NCBI GenBank assembly: GCA_029263895.1
Contig: JARIDO010000035.1
Location: 62,001-126,000 of the forward strand
Direction of reading: 5' to 3'
From: Sporosarcina sp.
Lineage (GTDB): Bacteria > Bacillota > Bacilli > Bacillales_A > Planococcaceae
Length of the DNA: 64,000 nt
The notes under the pieces were generated by a model. That model was not told the origin of the DNA. It searched no databases and worked only from the letters and a program-made list of their open reading frames with translations. Every line of letters begins with the position of its first letter. Position 1 is the first letter of the stretch. Shown here in pieces: positions 58,046 to 64,000 of the stretch. The position numbers and the translations under genes were made by a program.

Positions 58046-59128
58046 TTAAGACGGATACATTTTGGCTGATTCTTCACCATTTAAAACACGGATTGCGCCT
58101 TCAGCAAGGGCTTGTAACTCATCTTCACCAGGATATACAACAACATCTGCAATCCAATTAATACGATTTGAAATCTCAGTGACAAACTCTTTACCGTATG
58201 CTAAGCCACCCGTTAAAATGATTGCATCGACTTTGCCCGTTAAGACTGCAGCCGCACTACCAATTTCTTTGGCAACTTGATAAGCCATGGCATCATAAAC
58301 TTCTTTAGCTTCTGTATCTCCGCTTGCTATTCGTTTTTCTACTTCAACTGCATCATTTGTTCCTAAATACCCAACCAGGCCACCTTGTCCAACGAGCTTT
58401 TTCATTATTTCGTCTCGATAGTAATGTCCAGAATAGCAAAGTTCAACTAAATCCCCTGCTGGTACAGTTCCCGCTCGTTCGGGACTGAATGGACCATCGC
58501 CATGTAATCCATTATTAACATCAATTACTTTACCGTATTCATGAACACCGACAGTAATACCACCACCCATATGCGTGACAATTAGTCTGAAATCTTCATA
58601 TTTGCCATTCATTTGTTTGGCGTAACGTCTTGCGACAGCTTTTTGATTGAGTGCATGAAAGATAGATTTGCGGTCGATATCCGAAAATCCTGATATACGT
58701 GCAATATCTGCTAATTCATCTACAACTACAGGATCTACTATATACGCAGGTAAATTGGTTTCTGCTGCAATTTGGTGTGCTAGTATTCCACCTAGATTTG
58801 AAGCGTGTTGACCTGAATAACCTTTTTTCAAGTCTTCTAACATCATAGAATTAACTTCATACGTTCCACCTTTTATTGGACGAAGGAGTCCACCGCGTCC
58901 ACAAACGGCGCTCATGTCTTGAATTTTAATGCCTGCATTCGAAAGCGCATTTAGTATTGCATCTTTGCGTGCTTCATATTGGTCAATTATGGTAGAATAT
59001 TTAGCTAATTTTTCCGCTGAATGTCTAATCGTTTCTTCCATTTCTAACTTATCATTTTCATAAACACCGATTTTTGTAGAGGTTGAACCCGGATTAATGA
59101 CTAACACCCGGTAAAGGTGGTCCTTCAC
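58046..59128 (-). CDS. buk: Branched-chain acid/butyrate kinase
   Basis: 360 residues of the acetokinase fold: [16 protein letters not shown] at the N-terminus, [20 protein letters not shown] and [12 protein letters not shown]. It makes ATP from acyl-phosphate formed by Ptb out of isobutyryl-, isovaleryl- or 2-methylbutyryl-CoA. The start is GTG 59128 after AAAGGGGG. A large hairpin lies in the unusually long gap to bcd. Confidence 0.95.
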   Translation of the reverse strand: MKDHLYRVLVINPGSTSTKIGVYENDKLEMEETIRHSAEKLAKYSTIIDQYEARKDAILNALSNAGIKIQDMSAVCGRGGLLRPIKGGTYEVNSMMLEDLKKGYSGQHASNLGGILAHQIAAETNLPAYIVDPVVVDELADIARISGFSDIDRKSIFHALNQKAVARRYAKQMNGKYEDFRLIVTHMGGGITVGVHEYGKVIDVNNGLHGDGPFSPERAGTVPAGDLVELCYSGHYYRDEIMKKLVGQGGLVGYLGTNDAVEVEKRIASGDTEAKEVYDAMAYQVAKEIGSAAAVLTGKVDAIILTGGLAYGKEFVTEISNRINWIADVVVYPGEDELQALAEGAIRVLNGEESAKMYPS

Positions 59129-59205
59129 AATACGGCCCCCTTTCTAATTCCATTGAAAAATATTATTTCATTAATAATTAAGGATTTTATTTGTGATGTG
59201 TAGTT

Positions 59206-59274
59206 AGAATAGAGGTATAAAATGATACTCCCCGGCCGATATTCAGACCGTCTTTATCATCCTATACCTATTCT
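59206..59274. repeat. Large imperfect hairpin between bcd and buk
   Basis: AGAATAGAGGTATAAAATGAT (59206-59226 region) and ATCATCCTATACCTATTCT (to 59274) pair over about 18 positions with one 2-base bulge and one mismatch pair, around a 29-base GC-richer loop. It has no T run. It may be a transcript-stabilising or processing site that sets the ratio of bcd to the downstream genes. Confidence 0.75.
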
Positions 59275-59285
59275 ATCTTTACTAA

Positions 59286-60380
59286 TTATCTTTTTGAAAG
59301 AACACTTTTTTCATTTTGAAGGAACTGACTGCGTGATTTTGCAACGCGTGCGATACGTTCTTCTGCTAAACGGTCGGCAGCAACATAAGTTGGAATCTGG
59401 TCACGTTTTGAGATTTCGAAGATTTTTTCAATTGTTTCATAAATACCGCCTACACGTTTCATAGCTCGTTCAGCGTTATAGCCTACTAATTCGTCAGCAA
59501 CATTGATGACACCGCCGGAATTGATGACGTAATCTGGAGCATATGCAATGCCTAATTCATGAATTTTGTCACCGTGTTCAGCATTTTTAAGTTGGTTATT
59601 AGCAGAGCCAGCGATTACTTTTACTTTTAATTGTGGAATCGTTTCGTCGTTAATAACAGCACCTAATGCACATGGTGCAAAGATGTCCGCATCTTGAGAG
59701 TAGATTTCATTAATGCCAACTGCAGTAGCGCCAAATGCATCGACAGCTCGTTTAACAGCATCCTGATTAATATCAGTAACGATTAATTTTGCACCTTCTT
59801 TGTGTAAGTACTCACACATTGCATATGCAACATTTCCAACACCTTGTACTGCAACTACTTTCCCTGCAAGTGAATCGTTACCGAATGCTTCTTTTGCAGC
59901 AGCTTTCATACCTTTATAGACGCCATAAGCAGTTACAGGTGATGGATTCCCAGAAGAACCTGATCCAGCTGATGTACCTGTTACATAATCCGTTTCAAGG
60001 TGTATTAAGTCCATATCAGCTTCAGTCGTACCAACGTCTTCAGCTGTAATATAACGACCATTTAATCCTTCGATATAACGTCCGAAAGCACGGAACATTT
60101 CATCGTTTTTATCTTTTTTAGGATCTCCAATAATGACTGTTTTACCGCCACCTAAATTTAATCCTGCTGCAGCATTCTTATATGTCATACCTTTCGCGAG
60201 ACGTAATGCATCTTCAATTGCCTCCTCTTCACTTGCATACGTCCACATACGTGTTCCACCAAGTGCTGGTCCAAGAGTCGTATCATGAATTGCAATTATC
60301 GCTTTTAAGCCTGATGTTTTATCCTGGCAAATAACAAGTTGTTCGTAATCGTGGCTTTCCATATAGTTGAAAATTTTCAT
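59286..60380 (-). CDS. bcd: Leucine dehydrogenase (branched-chain amino acid dehydrogenase)
   Basis: 364 residues of the Glu/Leu/Phe/Val dehydrogenase family. The N-terminal part has the catalytic lysines in GGTRMW..., [19 protein letters not shown]; the NAD domain has [15 protein letters not shown]. It deaminates Leu, Val and Ile to their 2-oxoacids. GAGGAGGAGC precedes the ATG. It follows ptb by 30 bases and provides the substrates of the Bkd complex. Confidence 0.97.
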   Translation of the reverse strand: MKIFNYMESHDYEQLVICQDKTSGLKAIIAIHDTTLGPALGGTRMWTYASEEEAIEDALRLAKGMTYKNAAAGLNLGGGKTVIIGDPKKDKNDEMFRAFGRYIEGLNGRYITAEDVGTTEADMDLIHLETDYVTGTSAGSGSSGNPSPVTAYGVYKGMKAAAKEAFGNDSLAGKVVAVQGVGNVAYAMCEYLHKEGAKLIVTDINQDAVKRAVDAFGATAVGINEIYSQDADIFAPCALGAVINDETIPQLKVKVIAGSANNQLKNAEHGDKIHELGIAYAPDYVINSGGVINVADELVGYNAERAMKRVGGIYETIEKIFEISKRDQIPTYVAADRLAEERIARVAKSRSQFLQNEKSVLSKR

Positions 60381-60410
60381 TGTGTAGCTCCTCCTCGAGT
60401 TTAAAATCTA

Positions 60411-61316
60411 TTATTTTACTGTAAGAATACCTATTGCTAATGAATATAACTTACTTTCTGCACTATCTGCTCTTGAAGTTAAGACGATGGGTGCAGCTGC
60501 ACCTTGGATGATTGCACCAACTTTCGCATTGGCGAAATACATGAGAGACTTGTACAGGATGTTTCCTGCTTCTATATTAGGGACCATTAAAACATCGGCC
60601 TGTCCAGCTGTTTTTGTAGTAATTCCTTTTTGTTTTGCAGCATTAACTGAGATGGCATTATCAAGTGCTAACGGACCATCAATGATACAGCCCGTTATCT
60701 GTCCCCGATTATTCATGGCGACAAGGGAAGCAGCGTCTGTTGTAGGTTCCATTGCAGGATTGACTGTTTCAATTGCTGCAAGTGGTGCGACAATTGGTTC
60801 TTCAATACCACACGCATTGGCGACGGTCACTGAATTACGTATAATTTGGGCTTTCGTCATCAAGTCGGGTGCGATATTCATCGCAGCATCCGTGACAAAT
60901 AGTAGGCGTTCATAATTTGGAACTTCAAATGCTGCGACATGTGATAATACGCTGCCCGTTCTCAAACCATAGTCCGAATTTAATGCAGCTCTTAGTATAG
61001 TTGCAGTTGCAATATTACCTTTCATTAATACGTTTGCATCCGAGTTTGAAACCGCTTTCACGGCTAATGAAGCAGCTTGCGCGGTATCCTTTGTGTGGAC
61101 AATACTAAGTTTTCCACTATTCAATAATTCAGGAAAATGATTTACTAATAGATTTTGCAAGTGTAATTCATCATCAAACAGTAAGAATGACGCCAACTCT
61201 TTTTCAATTGCACTATTAACAGCACTTAAAACTTCAATGTCTGCTGCTGCTGCAACTGCAACAATCATACCTTTTCTTTGACTCGCTTTAACTACTAAAT
61301 CTTGAAGTGTTATCAA
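60411..61316 (-). CDS. ptb: Phosphate butyryltransferase
   Basis: 301 residues of the phosphotransacylase fold, with VLMKGNIATATILRAALN, the DAAMNIAPDL segment and GIITKTAGQADVLMVPNIEA-type region near the C-terminus. It converts branched acyl-CoA to acyl-phosphate. The start is TTG 61316, 10 bases after AGGGG. It is only 24 bases from the bkdR stop, which leaves no room for a separate -12/-24 promoter in the gap. Confidence 0.95.
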   Translation of the reverse strand: MITLQDLVVKASQRKGMIVAVAAAADIEVLSAVNSAIEKELASFLLFDDELHLQNLLVNHFPELLNSGKLSIVHTKDTAQAASLAVKAVSNSDANVLMKGNIATATILRAALNSDYGLRTGSVLSHVAAFEVPNYERLLFVTDAAMNIAPDLMTKAQIIRNSVTVANACGIEEPIVAPLAAIETVNPAMEPTTDAASLVAMNNRGQITGCIIDGPLALDNAISVNAAKQKGITTKTAGQADVLMVPNIEAGNILYKSLMYFANAKVGAIIQGAAAPIVLTSRADSAESKLYSLAIGILTVK

Positions 61317-61340
61317 TAGTATTCAACCCCTATTCAGTAC

Positions 61341-63386
61341 CTATATAAGATTAAACTTTTCTAATTTGTAATAAAGTGATCTAAGTGAAATGCCTAAGCG
61401 GTTTGCGGTTAATGATTTATTTCCGCCATTTTCACGAATGGCAGTTTCAAGTATTGTTTTTTCATAATCATCCATTATGGATGTTAATGAACTCTTTGCA
61501 GGTAAAAGTTGTTGAACTAAATTATTTTCGCGAGAGGATAATGATTTCACTACATCTTTAAGTTGTATTTCCATTTCCCCTGATTCCATATAAATCATAG
61601 TTCGACTAAGAACGTTTTCGAGCTCGCGACTATTACCTGGCCAATCGTAGTGCTTGAGTTTCTCTAGAGCATCTTTTGAGATTGTTTTAATATTCATGCC
61701 TAATTCTTGATTTAGTTTAACGAGTAAATGATTTATTATCAAGGGAATATCTTTTTTTCTTGAACGTAAAGGTGCGATATGAATTGCCATACGATTTAAT
61801 AAATAGTATAGTTCCTCATCAAATTGTCCATCTAGCATAGCTTTTTCTAAGTTTTTTGATGTTGCAGCGATAACGCGTACTGATATTTCTTTAGGATCAG
61901 ATTCTTTATGTGAATCTCCTGTTTGCTTTTGTAAGTATGCTAGCAATTTTCTTTGCATTAAAATCGGCAAATCTGCAACTTCATCGAAGAATACTGTTCC
62001 ATTGTGTGCAGACCCAATTATTCCTTTTGATGATGCATGACCTTGTTTTTGTAAGTCATTAACTATGTCGCTAAATAGTTCATCTTCTATTTTATCAGAA
62101 TCAACCGTTGAGCAGTTAAAACGAAGAATTCTATGTTCTTTTCTTGCGCTGCCATTATGTATGGCGTGTGCAAAGAGCTCTTTCCCTGTTCCCACTTCAC
62201 CTCGAAGTAAAACAGGAACATCTGATTTAGCTGCAAGTTTTGCCTGTTCAATTGAGATCGATATATCTTGTGAACCGCCGAAAATATCATCGAACGTAAA
62301 CGTTGATTCAAGCTTTCGAATAATTGTTCGTGCGTGGTCAAGTTCTTTCATCAAACCTCGGATTTCAGTCACATCGTGAATAACACCGACACTGCCCTTG
62401 ATTTGATTGTTCACAATAATCGGCGCTACGTTTACAATTACTTCTCGATTGTTTTCTCCAATGCGTAAATTGACACCACGTAAAGGTTTTTGTGTTTCTA
62501 AAACTTTCATATGGATGCTATCTCCATGGTTAATATCAGCAGTCGCTGGTTTACCGATGACTTCATCCTTAGAGAGTCCGGTTATTCTTGTATAAGCAGG
62601 GTTGACCATTATTCCGTATCCCTTGTCATCCACTACTGAAATCGCATCATCACTCGATTGAATGATTGCTTCTAACATTGTTTTTACTTTATTTAAATCT
62701 GTAATTTCCTCAGCGAGCGAAAGTACTTCACTAATATCTTTAAAAACTGCAAAAGCACCTATGCGATCGCCATCCGAATTTAATAAAGGAAATCTTGAAG
62801 TAACAATTTTCAAACCGTTGCTAAGTCGTAATTCTCTATTAGATTCAGTATTACCTGTACGGAAAACGTTTGGTAATTCCGATGTAGGAATCACTTGACG
62901 TATTGGTTTCCCTAAAGCATCTTCAATCGATATGCCTGTCATTTTAGAAGCGCTTTTATTGAAAAAATTAACAATCCCCTCACTGTCACTGCCAATCATG
63001 CCTTCTTCAACAGAATCAAAGATTATTCGCTGTTTGTACATTTCAGTATGCAATTGTTTCGTATACGTTAGGTTTTCTTCAATTAGTTTAACTAGTAAGT
63101 TTGCAACAGTACCTGGAATGAGTACAGTTTGTGAAGAAATACTCTTTTGTATTTCTAAAAATACTGCTGGATCATCTGTCACATCAAATATAATTTGTAA
63201 GTCACCAGAAAGATACTTTTTCCAATCCCCTCCGTGTGGAATGCCTTCTATTTGCGCTCGTAAAATGCCAGGGGCTTGATCATTTGTATCGATAATGGCA
63301 ACAACATTCATAGAGTGTAAATTTTTCAGAAGGTCCAGCATTATCGTACCACCAGTTCCTGCTCCAACAATTAGAACATTTTGCAA
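61341..63386 (-). CDS. bkdR: BkdR-type PAS/AAA+/Fis regulator with a degenerate sigma-54 interaction domain
   Basis: 681 residues. Residues 1-105 form a Rossmann-like domain (VLIVGAGTGGTIM); PAS domains lie at about 118-225 and 235-345. The AAA+ domain has Walker A GEVGTGKE (396-403) and Walker B TVFFDE (464-469), and a Fis-type helix-turn-helix is at 645-680. The GAFTGA loop is replaced by NDLQKQ (443-448). The arginine fingers of the family (PspF Arg162 and Arg168) are Asp523 and Leu529. B. subtilis BkdR activates bkd with SigL; this one probably cannot do so in the usual way. The TTG start follows AAAGGGA. It has its own promoter. Confidence 0.88.
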   Translation of the reverse strand: MQNVLIVGAGTGGTIMLDLLKNLHSMNVVAIIDTNDQAPGILRAQIEGIPHGGDWKKYLSGDLQIIFDVTDDPAVFLEIQKSISSQTVLIPGTVANLLVKLIEENLTYTKQLHTEMYKQRIIFDSVEEGMIGSDSEGIVNFFNKSASKMTGISIEDALGKPIRQVIPTSELPNVFRTGNTESNRELRLSNGLKIVTSRFPLLNSDGDRIGAFAVFKDISEVLSLAEEITDLNKVKTMLEAIIQSSDDAISVVDDKGYGIMVNPAYTRITGLSKDEVIGKPATADINHGDSIHMKVLETQKPLRGVNLRIGENNREVIVNVAPIIVNNQIKGSVGVIHDVTEIRGLMKELDHARTIIRKLESTFTFDDIFGGSQDISISIEQAKLAAKSDVPVLLRGEVGTGKELFAHAIHNGSARKEHRILRFNCSTVDSDKIEDELFSDIVNDLQKQGHASSKGIIGSAHNGTVFFDEVADLPILMQRKLLAYLQKQTGDSHKESDPKEISVRVIAATSKNLEKAMLDGQFDEELYYLLNRMAIHIAPLRSRKKDIPLIINHLLVKLNQELGMNIKTISKDALEKLKHYDWPGNSRELENVLSRTMIYMESGEMEIQLKDVVKSLSSRENNLVQQLLPAKSSLTSIMDDYEKTILETAIRENGGNKSLTANRLGISLRSLYYKLEKFNLI

Positions 63387-63439
63387 AGATATTCATTCCC
63401 TTTCTTTAAATTCATGCAAACATTTGCAATTACAATAAT

Positions 63440-63468
63440 AGCATACATGATTCCTAACTTCTTGACAA
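63440..63468 (-). promoter_or_regulatory. SigA promoter of bkdR
   Basis: On the minus strand TTGTCA (63468-63463), a 17-base spacer and TATGCT (63445-63440), about 55 bases ahead of the bkdR start. Its -35 shares bases with the -35 of the divergent yqzF promoter. Confidence 0.65.
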
Positions 63469-63489
63469 TAACTGTCCAATAGATAGAAT
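63462..63489 (+). promoter_or_regulatory. SigA promoter of the DUF2627 gene
   Basis: TTGACA (63462-63467), a 16-base spacer and TAGAAT (63484-63489), about 28 bases before the ATG. It overlaps the opposing bkdR promoter, so the two genes may compete for polymerase. Confidence 0.7.
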
Positions 63490-63516
63490 TAAATATATAG
63501 TTAGGAGTTGTTGAGC

Positions 63517-63747
63517 ATGGCTCGTCTTGCGGCATTTATTGTTTTACTAATACCTGGATTTGCTGCGGCAGGTGGTATAAAGTTAATGAGAGATTCATTA
63601 TTTGGTGTTCTATTCAATCCATTCCCTTTCATATGGCTACAATTTATTATTGGTTTTCTTCTTTTTGCACTAGGTCTTGGCTTTTTTGCAGGATTTCTTT
63701 TGCGTAGAGATCGTCGAAAAGGTAGAGTTCAAACGAAGTTTAAATAA
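63517..63747 (+). CDS. yqzF: DUF2627 (YqzF) membrane protein
   Basis: 76 residues starting MARLAAFIVLLIPGFAAAGG with two membrane helices and a basic tail (LRRDRRKGRVQTKFK). This is the YqzF family; in B. subtilis it is likewise encoded next to bkdR. ATG 63517 follows AGGAG by 9 bases; the earlier TTG codons overlap that site. Function unknown. Confidence 0.88.
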   Translation: MARLAAFIVLLIPGFAAAGGIKLMRDSLFGVLFNPFPFIWLQFIIGFLLFALGLGFFAGFLLRRDRRKGRVQTKFK

Positions 63748-63775
63748 CAAATGTTTTATGAAAAAAATAAAGATA

Positions 63776-63819
63776 GAAAAAGACCACAACTGTTTTTTTG
63801 CAGTGTTGTGGTCTTTTTT
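63776..63819. terminator. Bidirectional terminator
   Basis: Arms AAAAAGACCACAAC and GTTGTGGTCTTTTT with TG/CA extending into the loop; placed between yqzF and the convergent gene at the right edge. Confidence 0.93.
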
Positions 63820-63820
63820 C

Positions 63821-64000
63821 TTAAAAGCGATCTGGATAGTCTGTAATCCAACCTTTTACGTAATGAGGTGGTGTAACAATATAACTTTCGTTACCGGTTA
63901 CACCATAGACTCGAATGTTCTTTTTTGTATCAATCAATTGTTTAATATAAGGTTCTTTCATTAATCGTTTATGGATATGAAAACAGTCCGCAGCATGTAG
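63821..64000 (-). CDS. Glycerophosphodiester phosphodiesterase, C-terminal part (YqiK-like)
   Basis: The last 59 codons of a minus-strand gene that runs off the right edge. The readable sequence includes LHAADCFHIHKRLMKEPYIK, KKNIRVYGVTGNESYIVTPP and the ending VKGWITDYPDRF. The G-x-x-TDYPD close is typical of the GDPD family, which hydrolyses glycerophosphodiesters to glycerol 3-phosphate. B. subtilis yqiK, a GDPD gene, lies in the same relative position, which supports the call. Confidence 0.8.
   Translation of the reverse strand, partial: LHAADCFHIHKRLMKEPYIKQLIDTKKNIRVYGVTGNESYIVTPPHYVKGWITDYPDRF

Noticed and set aside
61760..61800. TGGCA-like element on the minus strand inside bkdR as a sigma-54 promoter
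   Set aside because: The GG and GC dinucleotides are one base too far apart, and the flanking consensus is absent.
63677..63964. 95-codon plus-strand frame at the right edge
   Set aside because: It crosses the yqzF end, a strong terminator and the GDPD gene on the other strand.

Overview
The window is a 64-kb piece of a low-GC Gram-positive chromosome. Gene content and order point to a spore-forming member of the Bacillales, most likely Planococcaceae (Sporosarcina/Lysinibacillus type). The evidence is strong AGGAGG ribosome-binding sites, many TTG/GTG starts, SigA-type promoters, a T-box leader, LexA (DinR) boxes, YjcZ- and Spo0M-like proteins, and long stretches in the order known from Bacillus subtilis (yneP-yneQ-yneR-plsY-parE-parC next to citB; yneJ/yneK/ccdA; the yqj block; bkdR-ptb-bcd-buk-lpdV-bkdAA-bkdAB-bkdB). 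The family assignment is an inference. I saw no tRNA, rRNA, IS element, prophage or CRISPR array.

Layout. 0-5 kb: the end of an LCP cell-wall gene, an AI-2E-family permease, a short Spo0M-like protein, small conserved proteins and a YtpB-type terpene synthase. 5.1-9.4 kb is the most accessory part: a DUF1540 protein, a holin-like type I toxin with an antisense RNA, a YjcZ peptide, an internally duplicated ribbon-helix-helix-like protein, a methyltransferase, a doubly frameshifted DUF4825 lipoprotein, a P-loop kinase and an S51 peptidase. 9.7-18.9 kb: parC, parE, plsY, the yneR/Q/P genes and aconitase. 19-30.6 kb: a lactone oxidase overlapping a PLP enzyme, a nicotinamidase, a lytic transglycosylase, a SCO copper protein, a DUF1659/DUF2922/YvrJ trio, the CcdA/thioredoxin/CcdC cytochrome c group and a heterodimeric ABC exporter. 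30.7-37 kb: two SOS promoters (YolD-like gene and Y-family polymerase), ilvA, an MFS transporter, and an SDR/metallo-hydrolase pair. 37.3-48.2 kb: T-box-controlled proC, namA, a second methyltransferase, rnz, dinB, a CheW-like protein, a peptidase, acyl-CoA carboxyltransferase, methylmalonyl-CoA epimerase, the 31-residue Prli42 and the bacilliredoxin BrxB.

48.2-63.8 kb is one metabolic block, almost all on the minus strand. BkdR and the bkd operon convert branched-chain amino acids to acyl-CoAs. MutAB, MeaB, the epimerase and the carboxyltransferase turn propionyl-CoA from valine and isoleucine into succinyl-CoA. Aconitase elsewhere in the window belongs to the same central metabolism.

Most interesting points: (1) BkdR keeps Walker A, Walker B and its Fis-type HTH but has lost the GAFTGA loop and both arginine-finger positions needed by sigma-54 activators, and no -12/-24 promoter is visible. 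(2) A compact type I toxin-antitoxin locus has a hidden ribosome-binding site, 5'-3' mRNA pairing and a textbook antisense promoter. (3) Two LexA-box promoters of identical geometry sit on a YolD gene and a polymerase gene separated by 3 kb. (4) A 123-residue protein is built from two gap-free repeats 54 residues apart. (5) Several real genes are too short for ordinary ORF calling (toxin, YjcZ, YvrJ, Prli42).
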